Assembly: GCA_963721345.1 (NCBI GenBank)
Contig: CAVRIT010000001.1
Span: forward strand, 1,302,001-1,366,000
Length of the DNA stretch: 64,000 bases
Origin: JACDAN01 sp963721345
GTDB lineage: Bacteria > Actinomycetota > Thermoleophilia > Gaiellales > Gaiellaceae
Direction of reading: 5' to 3'
Both the position numbers and the translations under genes were made by a program. The notes beneath the pieces are model-generated. The model ran no database searches. It worked only from the letters and a program-made list of their open reading frames with translations, and was not told the DNA's origin. Below, piece after piece: positions 15,802 to 23,744 of the stretch. The stretch's first letter is position 1. Each line of letters opens with the position of its first letter.

Positions 15802-17245
15802 TCAGCAGTCGAAGTAGAGGGAGAACTCGGCCGGATGGGGCCGGAGCCGAACGGTGTCGACCTCGGTCTCGCGCTTGTACGCGATCCAGGTCTCGATCAG
15901 CTCCTCGCTGAAGACTCCGCCGCGGGTCAGGAACTCGTGGTCGGTCTCCAACGCGTCGAGCGACTCCGCCAGCGAGCCCGGAACCTGGGGGATGCCTCCC
16001 CGCTCCTCCTCGAAGAGATCGAAGTCGGCCGGGGCGCCCGGATCGAGCTCCTTCTCGATCCCGTCGAGGCCCGCCATCAGCATCGCCGAGAACGCGAGGT
16101 ACGGGTTGGCCGCAGCGTCCGGACACCGGAACTCGACCCGCTTCGCCTTCGGCGAGTCGGAGTACATCGGGATCCGGATGCACGCCGAGCGGTTCCGCTG
16201 CGAGTAGACGAGGTTCACCGGCGCCTCGTAGCCCGGGACGAGCCGGCGGTACGAGTTCGTCGTCGGCGCGCAGAAGGCGAGCAGCGCCGGCGCGTGAGTC
16301 AGCAGCCCGCCGATGTAGGAGCGCGCGACCTTGGAAAGACCGGCGTAGCCGTCCTTGTCCGCCATCAGCGTCTCGCCGCTGCGCCACAGCGACTGGTGGG
16401 TGTGCATGCCCGAGCCGTTGTCGCCGAAGATCGGCTTCGGCATGAAGGTCACGCACTTTCCCGCCGCTCGAGCGACGTTCTTGACCACGTACTTGTAGGT
16501 CATGATCTGGTCGCCCATCCGCGTCAGCGGCTGGTAGCGGAGGTCGATCTCGCACTGGCCGCCGGACGCGACCTCGTGGTGGTGGAACTCACACGGGATG
16601 CCGAGCCGCTCGAGCGTCAGCACCATGCGCGTGCGGAGGTCGCTCAGCGTGTCGTGCGGCGCCGGCGGGAAGTAGCCCTCCTTCTCGCGCACCGTGTAGC
16701 CGAGGCCCGGCTTGCCCGGAGTTCCAGTGGCCCTCGGCCGAGTCGACGGAGTAGTGGGAGCGGTTGGGCCCGAGCTCGTACGAGACCTCGTCGAAGACGA
16801 AGAACTCGCACTCGGGCCCGAAGTACGCCGTGTCCGCGATACCCGAGTCGGCGAGGTACGCCTCGGCGCGGCGGGCGACGCCACGCGGGTCCTTGCCGTA
16901 GGGCTCGCGCGTGATCGGGTCGGCGATCTCGCAGACGAGCGACAGCGTCGGTGTCTCGGTGAACGGATCGAGGATCGCGCTCGACGGATCCGGCATCAGG
17001 AGCATGTCGGACTCCGAGATCCCCTGCCAGCCGCGGATCGAGGAGCCGTCGAACCCGAGCCCTTCGTCGAACGACGACTCGTCGAACGCCGAGACCGGCA
17101 GCGTCATGTGCTGCCAGGTCCCGAGCAGGTCGCAGAACTTCAGGTCGACCATCTGGGCCTGGGTCTCTCCCGCCCACGCGATCGCCTCCTTGGGAGCCGG
17201 CACCGTGCCGTTCGCCAGGTAGTGCTTCGTCTCGAGCTCGCTCAC
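15802..17245 (-). pseudogene. glnA: Type I glutamine synthetase (GlnA1-like), frameshifted
   Basis: ATP-dependent amidation of glutamate to glutamine. The N-terminal frame runs from SELETKHYLANG through GLGFDGSSIRGWQGI to GHWNSG; the remainder (KPGLGYTVREKEGYFP, MPKPIFGDNGSGMHTHQS, YEAPVNLVYSQRNRS) continues in another frame. The 1444-bp span becomes 481 codons if one G is removed from the GGG at 16715-16717. Otherwise the protein is complete, so an assembly indel is likely. At the E. coli adenylylation site (NLYDL before IPQV) the sequence is DFDLFEEE, placing Phe408 where Tyr397 would be. GTG start with an AAGGAGGG site 6 nt upstream. First gene of glnA1-GNAT-glnK-amtB. Confidence 0.9.
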
Positions 17246-17310
17246 TTTTTTCCCTCCTTGAACGCGAAAAAGCCCCAGGACTCGAAGAAGTCCTGAGGCT
17301 CCATTGCCTC
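17242..17310 (-). promoter_or_regulatory. glnA1 leader: hexaloop hairpin overlapping an intrinsic terminator (candidate ANTAR attenuator)
   Basis: Reading the minus strand: a hairpin GAGGC-AATGGA-GCCTC (17310-17295) has a six-base loop with A1 and G4. Its 3' arm GCCTC is also the beginning of a longer hairpin, GCCTCAGGACT-TCTTCG-AGTCCTGGGGC (17299-17272, 11 bp with one G-U), followed by TTTTT (17271-17267) and then AAGGAGGG and the GTG. The two hairpins cannot form together. An equivalent arrangement precedes glnA2. ANTAR proteins such as EutV bind paired A1/G4 hexaloops overlapping a terminator; an upstream hairpin here (CGCGCC / GGTGCG) has the loop GCCGAA, with G4 but not A1. A 21-codon ATG frame (17304-17242) also ends GTGA on the glnA1 start. 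Confidence 0.6.
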
Positions 17311-17343
17311 GGCGCGCACCTTCGGCGGCGCGTGCCTGATCGG

Positions 17344-17372
17344 AAAGTAGCGCGTCGCCCGGACGGAGGCAA
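17344..17372 (-). promoter_or_regulatory. Promoter of the glnA1-glnK-amtB operon
   Basis: TTGCCT (17372-17367), a 17-nt spacer and TACTTT (17349-17344) read on the minus strand. This matches a housekeeping actinobacterial sigma factor promoter and would start transcription near 17337, giving a leader of about 90 nt that contains the attenuator-like hairpins. Confidence 0.55.
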
Positions 17373-17395
17373 CCCCGCTTTCGGGTAGGCCGAAC

Positions 17396-17425
17396 TTGAC
17401 CCGCGCGACCGGCGCTGGCTAAGGT
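17396..17425 (+). promoter_or_regulatory. Promoter of the ABC exporter operon
   Basis: TTGACC (17396-17401), 18-nt spacer, TAAGGT (17420-17425). It lies divergently beside the glnA1 promoter in the 291-bp gap between the two operons and would drive the ABC-2 exporter, GNAT and MFS genes. Confidence 0.5.
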
Positions 17426-17536
17426 GCGCCCACTGTGATGTTCCCGGTCGGCTGACGAGCTTCATCGGCGCGCGGGCCTCCCGCGAGGCCTGACGAAGCC
17501 TTCCCTCGTCCCGTTTCAGACCGTAGGAGACATCGC

Positions 17537-18367
17537 ATGACCGCAACGCACAACTCGAATGGAACGCCCGCTGTCGTCGTGAACGGCCTCCGCAAGGAGT
17601 TCGTCCGCAACGATGGCCGGCGGCACGGGATCCGGAGACGCCGGAAGCGCGTCGCGGCGCTCGACGGTGTGACGTTCGAGGTTCGTCGGGGCGAGACCGT
17701 GGCGATCCTCGGGCAGAACGGCTCGGGCAAGTCGACGCTGATCCGGCTGCTCTCGACGCTCCTGCTGCACGAGGGCGGGGAGGCCCGCATCTTCGGCCAC
17801 GACGTCTTCACCGAGACGAGACCCGTCCGACGGCTGATCAATCGCGTGTCCGTGGAGGCCTCGTTCTTCAAGAAGATGTCCGCGGTCGAGAACCTCAGCT
17901 ACGCGGCCCGCTTCTACGGCATGTCGCCCAGAACCACGAGGACGCAGATCCCCGCGATCCTGAAGCGCGTCGGTTTCCCCGCTGACCGGATCGACGAGCC
18001 GCTCGAGGACATGTCCCGGGGCATGCAGCAGAAGGTCGCCCTCGCCAGGGCGCTGCTGACGGCTCCGATCCTCCTGCTCCTCGACGAGCCGACGACGGGG
18101 CTCGACCCGCGCTCCAAGGTCGAGATCCAGCAGTTCATCCGCGAGATCCGCGAGACACATGACGCCACGGTGCTGCTCTGCACCCACGACCTCGCGGAGG
18201 CCGAGGAGCTCGCAGAGCGGGTCGGGATCCTGGACCGCGGCAGGTTGATCGAGCTCGCCCCGGCCGACGAGCTGAAGCGGAAGTACGGCGCGGAGACGCT
18301 GGAAGAGGCGTTCTTCGCAGCGACCGGCAAAGCGTTCGAGGACGAGCCGGCGGAGGACGAAGACTGA
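17537..18367 (+). CDS. ABC-2 type exporter, ATP-binding subunit
   Basis: 276 residues. Walker A GQNGSGKST, signature MSRGMQQKVALARAL (a variant of LSGGQ), Walker B LLLLDEPTTGLDP and the switch histidine in LLCTHDLAEAEELA. An N-terminal insertion rich in Arg (RRHGIRRRRKR) precedes the usual VAALDGVTFEV start of the fold. The downstream permease overlaps its stop by one base (TGATG), so the two form one transporter. The exported substrate is unknown; the C-terminal acidic tail (DEPAEDED) has no known function. Confidence 0.93.
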   Translation: MTATHNSNGTPAVVVNGLRKEFVRNDGRRHGIRRRRKRVAALDGVTFEVRRGETVAILGQNGSGKSTLIRLLSTLLLHEGGEARIFGHDVFTETRPVRRLINRVSVEASFFKKMSAVENLSYAARFYGMSPRTTRTQIPAILKRVGFPADRIDEPLEDMSRGMQQKVALARALLTAPILLLLDEPTTGLDPRSKVEIQQFIREIRETHDATVLLCTHDLAEAEELAERVGILDRGRLIELAPADELKRKYGAETLEEAFFAATGKAFEDEPAEDED

Positions 18368-19203
18368 TGCCTCAGGGAGCCGCAGCCGTTCTCCGCCACG
18401 AGCTGATCGGGCTCGCCGGCGTCTTCGAGCGCAACGTCTACCTCGTCAAGCGCTACATCTGGTGGGACGTCGCGTTCTTCGTCTGGACGATCGCCAACAC
18501 GCTGACGATCGTCTTCATCGGCGAGGGCGTGGAGGCCGCGGGCGGCCAGATCGACGTCGAGCGGACGACGACCACGCTGCTCGTCGGCGCCGTCGTGTGG
18601 GCCTACCTCGGGGTGATCTTCGAGATCCTCACCGAGACGGTCGCGTGGGAGCGCTGGGAGGGGACGATCGAGTACACGTTCATGGCGCCGCTGTCGCGGC
18701 CAGTGCACCTGTTCGGGATGGGCCTGTTCTCGATCGTCTACGGGATCATCCGCGCGATCCTGCTGTTCGGCGTCGTCGCGCTCTTCTTCGACCTCGACCT
18801 CTCGAATGCCAACTTCGTCGCAGCGCTCGTCCTGCTGCTCGTCGGGTCGTTCTCGTTCATCGGCATCGGGATGATGTGCGCCGTCCTGCCGTTGATCTCT
18901 CCGGAGAAAGGCACCCAGCTCGGGTTCATGGCGCAGGGCATCCTGCTCGTCGTCTCGGGCGTCTACTACTCCGTCGAGGTGCTCCCCGAGTGGATGCAGT
19001 GGCTCGCGACGATCTCGCCCGCGACCTACGCCCTGGAGGGCCTTCGTGCGGCGATCCTCGACGGGGAGGGACTGAGCTCGATGGGCCCGGAGCTGTTTGC
19101 CCTCGTGGTGATCGGAATCGTGACGATTCCGCTCGGTCTCTGGGTCTTCCGCCGCGGCGAGCGGTACGCGAAGCGGCACGGGAAGCTGAAGCGGTCGGGA
19201 TGA
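18367..19203 (+). CDS. ABC-2 type exporter, permease subunit
   Basis: 278 residues with six hydrophobic segments, typical of ABC-2 permeases: FVWTIANTLTIVFIGEGV, TTTLLVGAVVWAYLGVIFEIL, MGLFSIVYGIIRAILLFGVVALF, FVAALVLLLVGSFSFIGIGM, MAQGILLVVSGVYYSVEVLP and ALVVIGIVTIPLGLWVF. The ISPATYALEGLR segment resembles the conserved ABC-2 C-terminal loop of drug or lipid-linked sugar exporters. Pairs with the ATPase immediately upstream; its stop overlaps the GNAT start as ATGA. Confidence 0.92.
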   Translation: MPQGAAAVLRHELIGLAGVFERNVYLVKRYIWWDVAFFVWTIANTLTIVFIGEGVEAAGGQIDVERTTTTLLVGAVVWAYLGVIFEILTETVAWERWEGTIEYTFMAPLSRPVHLFGMGLFSIVYGIIRAILLFGVVALFFDLDLSNANFVAALVLLLVGSFSFIGIGMMCAVLPLISPEKGTQLGFMAQGILLVVSGVYYSVEVLPEWMQWLATISPATYALEGLRAAILDGEGLSSMGPELFALVVIGIVTIPLGLWVFRRGERYAKRHGKLKRSG

Positions 19204-20060
19204 TTCGCCGCGCCGAGACCGAAGCCGACCTCGCCGTCTGGTGCGAAGTGTGGGGCGCGATCACGCCGCGCGAGCCGGTGCGCGTGGAGGATCAGCTACG
19301 GCGGCTCGAACGGCAGCCCGAGCGGCTGCAACTCCTTGCGGACGACGTGGGCATCGGACTTGTCGCACCGTCGGATTCGCCCGGTCGTCTCTTCCTCGCT
19401 GTCCGCGTCCTCCCGGAAGCACGAGGCCGCGGCCTCGGCTCTGCGCTTTTCGACGAGCTGGTGGAGCATGCCCGGCGATTCGAGCCGGACTGGCTCTCAG
19501 GGCCCGTGTCGGCAGCAGAACCCGACTCGCTCGCCTGGGCCGACCGGCGCGGGTTCCGGGAATACCGGCGGGACGTCGAGCTCGTGCGCCGGCTTCGGGG
19601 TGACGAGCGTTATCCGCCGCCACTCGACGGAATCCAGATCGTGGAAGTCACGCCTGAGCTCCGAGACGCGGCCTATGCGCTCACACGCGAAGCCTGGGAG
19701 GACTTGCCTGTTGGAATCCCCGTCGAGACGCCGAGCTTCGACAGCTGGCTCGAGGAGGATCTCGCAGGTCCGATCGCCTTCACTGCGATGGACGGCGACG
19801 AGCTCGTCGGCTTCGCCGCGCTCATGGCGCGCGACGAGCCAGGGCTGCTGGAGCACGGTCTCACTGCGACTAGGCGAACGCACCGCCGGCGGGGGATCGC
19901 AACGACTCTCAAGCAGACACAGATCGCCTGGGCAGCGGCTAACGGCTACCGCGAGCTCATTACGTTCACCCAGGACGGGAACGAGGGCATGCATGCGATC
20001 AACCTCGCGCTTGGGTATGAGGAACAGCCTGCCTGGATCGTGGTGCGCCGACGCCCGTGA
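19200..20060 (+). CDS. Tandem GNAT acetyltransferase-like protein
   Basis: 286 residues with two GNAT halves. First half about 1-145: LAVRVLPEARGRGLGSALFDELVEHA is an acetyl-CoA binding loop, followed by AWADRRGFREYRRDV. Second half about 150-286: DELVGFAALMA, GLTATRRTHRRRGIATTLKQTQIAWA, the second acetyl-CoA loop, and NLALGYEEQPAWIVVRR. Tandem GNATs of this sort include mycothiol synthase-like and antibiotic-modifying proteins; the substrate cannot be assigned. Start overlaps the permease stop (ATGA) and its stop overlaps the MFS start (GTGA), so it belongs to the same operon. Confidence 0.88.
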   Translation: MIRRAETEADLAVWCEVWGAITPREPVRVEDQLRRLERQPERLQLLADDVGIGLVAPSDSPGRLFLAVRVLPEARGRGLGSALFDELVEHARRFEPDWLSGPVSAAEPDSLAWADRRGFREYRRDVELVRRLRGDERYPPPLDGIQIVEVTPELRDAAYALTREAWEDLPVGIPVETPSFDSWLEEDLAGPIAFTAMDGDELVGFAALMARDEPGLLEHGLTATRRTHRRRGIATTLKQTQIAWAAANGYRELITFTQDGNEGMHAINLALGYEEQPAWIVVRRRP

Positions 20061-21313
20061 GACGGCTCGACGCGCTGCACGTCTACTACGGGATCGAGTT
20101 CTTCGAGGACATCGCGCGGCATGCGGCTTTCACCGTGCTCGCCGTCTATCTGGTGCGCGACGTCGGCCTCAACCCGCTCGAGCTCGTGCTGATCGGGACC
20201 GTCGGAGAGATCAGCTACTTCCTGCTCGAGGTGCCGACCGGCGCGATCGCGGACACCTACAGCCGCCGCGCGTCGGTGATCCTCGGGCTTTTCGTCAGCG
20301 GCATCTCCGCGATCGTGATGGCGATGACGCACGACTATCCGGTGCTCCTCGCGGGCTCGGTCCTCTGGGGACTCGGAGGTGCGCTGATGAGCGGGGCATA
20401 CGAGGCGTGGATCACGGACGAGCACGGCGTCGACGGCATCACGGGCGTCTTCCTCCGCGGCGCGCAGTGGGCCTATTCAGGCGCGATCCTCGGGGCGATC
20501 CTCGGCGTGGCCGTGGCAACGCAGGACCTCGCGGCGGCCGTCGTCTTCGGCGGTGTCGTCTGGATCGCCACGGGGTTCGCGTGCCTGCTCGTGATGCCCG
20601 AGCACGGGTTCAGGCGCCGTCCTCGGCACGAGCGGCTCTCCGCCACGCGTGAGCTGCGGAAGAACGCGTCGGCAGGCGTTCGCCTCATCCGGGGGCACCA
20701 CGTGCTCCTGCTCATCGTGGGGATCACCTTCTTCGCGGGCGCGGCGTCGGAAGGGCTGGACCGGCTCTGGGAGGCGCACTTCATCCGCGACGTCGGCCTG
20801 CCCGAGCTCTGGGGACTCGACCCGGTCGTCTGGTTCGGCGTCTTCAACGTCGTCGGGCTCGCCGCAGGCATCGTGATCACCTCGTTCCTCGTCCCGCGGT
20901 TCGGCAATGCGAGCGACAAGCAGCTCGCGGGGGCGCTCTTCGTGATCACCGGCGTTCTCAGCGTCGCGATGGTCGTCTTCGGGCTGGCCGGCGGATTCGC
21001 GCTCGCGGCCGGCGCGTACCTCCTCGCACGGCTCGCCCGCCGCATCATCGAGCCGCTCTACGCCGCGTGGCTCAACCGGAACATCGAGGACTCGAGCATC
21101 CGCGCCACGGTGAACTCACTCGTCGGGCAGTCGGATGCAGTGGGTGAGATCGCCGGCGGGCCGGTCATCGGCGTGGTGGGAACGGTCTCGGGGATGCGCG
21201 CAGCCCTCGTCGCCTCGGGCTTGCTGCTCACCCCGGCCCTCGCGTTGTACGGGCGGGCGCTCCGGCACGGCGGCCGCGAGCCGGAGCTCGAGGAAGCCGA
21301 AGCGCCCGCCTGA
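20057..21313 (+). CDS. Major facilitator superfamily transporter
   Basis: 418 residues, about twelve hydrophobic segments. The loop between helices 2 and 3, ALADxxxRR-type, reads TGAIADTYSRRASVILG, the MFS motif A region. Other landmarks are WGLGGALMSGAYEAWITDE (helix 4 motif of the TCR/Tet38-like group) and AWLNRNIEDSSIRATVNSLVGQ in the second half. The family includes drug exporters of the type annotated as MFS transporter of unknown substrate. GTG start overlapping the GNAT gene. With the ABC exporter it suggests a small-molecule export or resistance operon. Confidence 0.92.
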   Translation: MRRLDALHVYYGIEFFEDIARHAAFTVLAVYLVRDVGLNPLELVLIGTVGEISYFLLEVPTGAIADTYSRRASVILGLFVSGISAIVMAMTHDYPVLLAGSVLWGLGGALMSGAYEAWITDEHGVDGITGVFLRGAQWAYSGAILGAILGVAVATQDLAAAVVFGGVVWIATGFACLLVMPEHGFRRRPRHERLSATRELRKNASAGVRLIRGHHVLLLIVGITFFAGAASEGLDRLWEAHFIRDVGLPELWGLDPVVWFGVFNVVGLAAGIVITSFLVPRFGNASDKQLAGALFVITGVLSVAMVVFGLAGGFALAAGAYLLARLARRIIEPLYAAWLNRNIEDSSIRATVNSLVGQSDAVGEIAGGPVIGVVGTVSGMRAALVASGLLLTPALALYGRALRHGGREPELEEAEAPA

Positions 21314-21327
21314 GGGAGTACGCTCGG

Positions 21328-21500
21328 TTGATTCGCGCCCCCCAACTGGTTCTCGGCCTGGCTGTGACGGTCGTCGCAGCCCTAATCGCAATTCCGGCGA
21401 TGGCGCTCGCCTCGACGGGCGGCGAGAGTGGGCCGCTCATAGCTCTCGCGGCGGCGGGATCGCGGCGGTGGCGGTCGTGATCATCTTCCAGTACGGATGA
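21328..21500 (+). pseudogene. Small membrane protein, probably frameshifted
   Basis: About 57 residues if one missing base is restored. A TTG start follows a GAGGGAG ribosome-binding site by 9 nt, 14 nt after the MFS stop. The first part reads LVLGLAVTVVAALIAIPAMA, a membrane helix, then TGGESGPLIALA; a one-base gap in the GCGGCGGCGGG stretch near 21450 moves the continuation GIAAVAVVIIFQYG, a second helix, into another frame. No family recognised. The two hydrophobic halves either side of the shift are the evidence that this is one gene. Confidence 0.45.
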
Positions 21501-21562
21501 CACCGCGCGGGCTACGCGGGCGCCTCGGGACGTAGCCGAAGCGCCCGCTGAGGACGAGCTGC

Positions 21563-22156
21563 CTAGTTCTGCCAGTGACGGCGATCCGGGTTCGGATCGC
21601 GCGTTCCCGACTTGGCAAAGCCGCGGCTGACGATGTACGCGGCTGTCACGATCGACGTGATCAGCCAGGCGCGCGGCGCATCCAGGTTGTCGGCCTGCCA
21701 CGCTGCAATCAAGACGCCGGCACCGACCACGAGAAACGCCAGGAACTCGCTCGTCATGAAGAACGGCTTGGTCTCGGCGAAGGGCCGGTTTCCGTAGCCG
21801 AACAACTGATCGGCGATGCCGGGCTGCTGCTGCTGCCCGTCTTGCGTCCTGTCTCTGATCGCGGTGTCACCGCGTTGCTGGTCGTACGACATGTGGTCCC
21901 CTCCCAGTCGTGGTTTCAAGGAATCGCTCAAGCCCGCTCCTTCCGCGCGAAGACGGATCGACTTCACGTCCGCGCTGCGGACGATGGTGTCGTCGCCTAG
22001 CCGTACGAAAGCCGCGGACTCCAGCTGTCGAAGCACGTCGTCCAAGACGGCCGCAGAGCTCATTCCTCCGAGCGAGGCTTCGAGCTCTCTGCCCTGTTCC
22101 AGTTCGACGCGCAGTACGGTCCGGGTCGCAGGAGCGACCCCCTCCGAAATCGTCAC
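21563..22156 (-). CDS. Hypothetical protein: possible fusion of a small soluble domain and a two-helix membrane protein
   Basis: 197 residues from a GTG with GAGGGGG about 8 nt upstream. The N-terminal about 88 residues are soluble (VLRVELEQGRELEASLGGM, VLRQLESAAFVRLGDDTIVRSADVKSI). The C-terminal 109 residues, from MSYDQQRGD, have a Gln-rich start and two membrane helices (MTSEFLAFLVVGAGVLIAAW, AWLITSIVTAAYIVSRGF). The join is odd: the codons LGGDH just before MSYDQQ spell out GGGAGGGG-ACCAC, an excellent ribosome-binding site for an ATG at 21892. Either two genes are fused in frame, or a lost base removed a stop codon. No function recognised. Confidence 0.6.
   Translation of the reverse strand: MTISEGVAPATRTVLRVELEQGRELEASLGGMSSAAVLDDVLRQLESAAFVRLGDDTIVRSADVKSIRLRAEGAGLSDSLKPRLGGDHMSYDQQRGDTAIRDRTQDGQQQQPGIADQLFGYGNRPFAETKPFFMTSEFLAFLVVGAGVLIAAWQADNLDAPRAWLITSIVTAAYIVSRGFAKSGTRDPNPDRRHWQN
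21898..21905 (-). promoter_or_regulatory. Strong internal ribosome-binding site
   Basis: GGGAGGGG on the minus strand, 5 nt before an in-frame ATG at 21892. It lies inside the longer reading frame at 21563-22156 and indicates that the 109-residue membrane protein is translated independently. Confidence 0.6.
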
Positions 22157-22267
22157 CAATTCACCCCCTCCTCGGACGAACTCCTCCGACCCAGCATGTC
22201 CGCCGAGCGAGGACGAGAAACGGGATTCGTGTTTGGCTTTGCTTACGTGTTAGGCTCCGCGCGTTCG

Positions 22268-22318
22268 GAGGCAACGGAGCCTCGGGCCCTGCCCGGGGCT
22301 TTTCGCATTTCAAGGAGG
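22268..22318 (+). promoter_or_regulatory. glnA2 leader: hexaloop hairpin overlapping an intrinsic terminator (candidate ANTAR attenuator)
   Basis: GAGGC-AACGGA-GCCTC (22268-22283) has a six-base loop with A1 and G4. Its 3' arm begins a second hairpin, GCCTCGGGC-CCT-GCCCGGGGC (22279-22299, 9 bp with one G-U), followed by TTTT (22300-22303) and AAGGAGG (22312-22318) before the ATG. The layout, loop and flanking CGC-TTCAAGGAGG match the glnA1 leader although the terminator stem has different bases and length, which argues for conserved RNA structure rather than a conserved peptide. Just upstream CTCCG-CGCGTT-CGGAG could form a further six-base-loop hairpin with G4 only; it would overlap the first. 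A TAGGCT box (22252-22257 region) may be the -10. Confidence 0.6.
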
Positions 22319-22323
22319 CACAC

Positions 22324-23688
22324 ATGGCGCAGGTCGAGAGCAGAGCGAGAGCAACGTCGGACGTCGACGACCGGAAGAAGGTGCTCAAGCGGATCCAGGA
22401 CGAGGGCGTCGAGTTCCTCCTGCTGTGGTTCACGGATCTCGAGGGACACCTCAAGAGCTTCGCGGTCACTCCCGCCGAGATGGAGGCAGCACTGGACGAC
22501 GGGATGGGGTTCGACGGGTCGTCGATCACGGGGTTCAACGCGATCGAGGAGTCCGACATGGTCGCGATCCCCGACCCGCGAACGTTCCAGCTGATGCCGT
22601 GGCGCGAGGGCGAGACGAAGGTCGCCCGGATGATCTGCGACGTCGTCACGCCGGACGGGGAGCCGTACGACGGCGACCCGCGCTTCGTGCTGCGCCGCGC
22701 GCTCGAGCGGATGAAGTCGATGGGCTTCGACACGTTCAACGTCGGCCCCGAGCTCGAGTACTTCCTCTTCCGCAACGACAAGGGGACGGAGACGCTCGAC
22801 GAGGGCGGCTATTTCGCCATGACCACGATGGACGCTGCGAGCGAGCTCCGGCAGGAGACGGTGCGCGCGCTGGAGGGAATGGGGATCCCGATCGAGTACG
22901 TCCACCACGAGGTGGGGCCGTCGCAGCACGAGATCGACATGCGGTTCGCGCCGGCGCTGGAGATGGCCGACCACACGATCACCTACCGCCTGATCGTCAA
23001 GGAGATCGCGAAGAAGGCCGGCTTCCACGCGACCTTCATGCCGAAGCCGATCTTCGGCGAGAACGGGTCCGGGATGCACACGCACATGTCCCTGTTCACC
23101 GACGGCCGGAACACCTTCTTCGACGGCGAGGACAAGTGGCACCTCTCCGACACGGGCAAGGCGTTCATCGCCGGGCAGCTGAGGCACGCGCGCGAGATCT
23201 CCGCCGTCTTCGCGCAGTGGGTCAACTCGTACAAGCGGCTCGTCCCGGGCTACGAGGCGCCGGTGTACGTCGCCTGGTCGCAGCGGAACCGCTCCGCCCT
23301 GATCCGGATCCCGCTCTACAAGCCGGGATCGGAGCAGGCGACACGTGCGGAGATCCGCTGCCCCGATCCCGCCTGCAACCCGTACCTGACCTTCGCGACG
23401 CTGCTGCATGCGGGGTTGGAGGGGATCGAGCAGGGCTACGAGCTCCCCGAGCCGATGGAGACGAACCTCTACCACCTCACCCCGGAGCAGCGGCGCGAGC
23501 GCGGGATCGTCGCGCTGCCGGAGACGCTGGGCGAGGCGATCGACGAGCTTTCGCAGTCGGAGCTCGCGCGCAAGGCTCTCGGCAAGCACATCTTCGAGCG
23601 CTACGTCGAGCTCAAGCGCAAGGAGTGGGACGAGTACCGCGTCCAGCTCACCGAGTGGGAGCTGGAGCGCTACCTACCCGTCTTGTAG
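22324..23688 (+). CDS. glnA2: Glutamine synthetase type I, GlnA2-like
   Basis: 454 residues, the size of the actinobacterial GlnA2 (GSI-alpha-like) group, which lacks the 25-residue insertion of GSI-beta. Motifs: DGSSITGFNAIEESDM near residue 62, VGPELEYFLF (metal-binding Glu), HHEVGPSQHEIDMRF, MPKPIFGENGSGMHTHMS, YEAPVYVAWSQRNRSALIRIP. ATG with an AAGGAGG site 5 nt upstream. Distinct from the second glutamine synthetase at 15802-17245. In mycobacteria GlnA2 is poorly active in bulk ammonia assimilation; in other Actinobacteria related paralogues handle other amines. Single gene, ended by a long hairpin. Confidence 0.95.
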   Translation: MAQVESRARATSDVDDRKKVLKRIQDEGVEFLLLWFTDLEGHLKSFAVTPAEMEAALDDGMGFDGSSITGFNAIEESDMVAIPDPRTFQLMPWREGETKVARMICDVVTPDGEPYDGDPRFVLRRALERMKSMGFDTFNVGPELEYFLFRNDKGTETLDEGGYFAMTTMDAASELRQETVRALEGMGIPIEYVHHEVGPSQHEIDMRFAPALEMADHTITYRLIVKEIAKKAGFHATFMPKPIFGENGSGMHTHMSLFTDGRNTFFDGEDKWHLSDTGKAFIAGQLRHAREISAVFAQWVNSYKRLVPGYEAPVYVAWSQRNRSALIRIPLYKPGSEQATRAEIRCPDPACNPYLTFATLLHAGLEGIEQGYELPEPMETNLYHLTPEQRRERGIVALPETLGEAIDELSQSELARKALGKHIFERYVELKRKEWDEYRVQLTEWELERYLPVL

Positions 23689-23716
23689 GCACCCGGACCG
23701 ACCACACAAAAGGTTG

Positions 23717-23744
23717 GCGGGGACAGGATGAATCCTGTCCCCGC
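23717..23744. terminator. Terminator after glnA2
   Basis: Perfect 13-bp inverted repeat GCGGGGACAGGAT / ATCCTGTCCCCGC separated by GA, 28 nt after the glnA2 stop. A second hairpin, GACCACGAGC / GCTCGCGGTC with one mismatch that is a wobble on one strand, follows at 23759-23788. No T-tract. The rest of the gap to 23890 holds nothing recognised apart from a short tandem duplication at its right edge. Confidence 0.6.

Noticed and set aside
17242..17310. Known glnA (glutamine) riboswitch class
   Set aside because: The short hairpin-terminator layout does not show the conserved core of the cyanobacterial glutamine riboswitch; an ANTAR-type explanation fits better.
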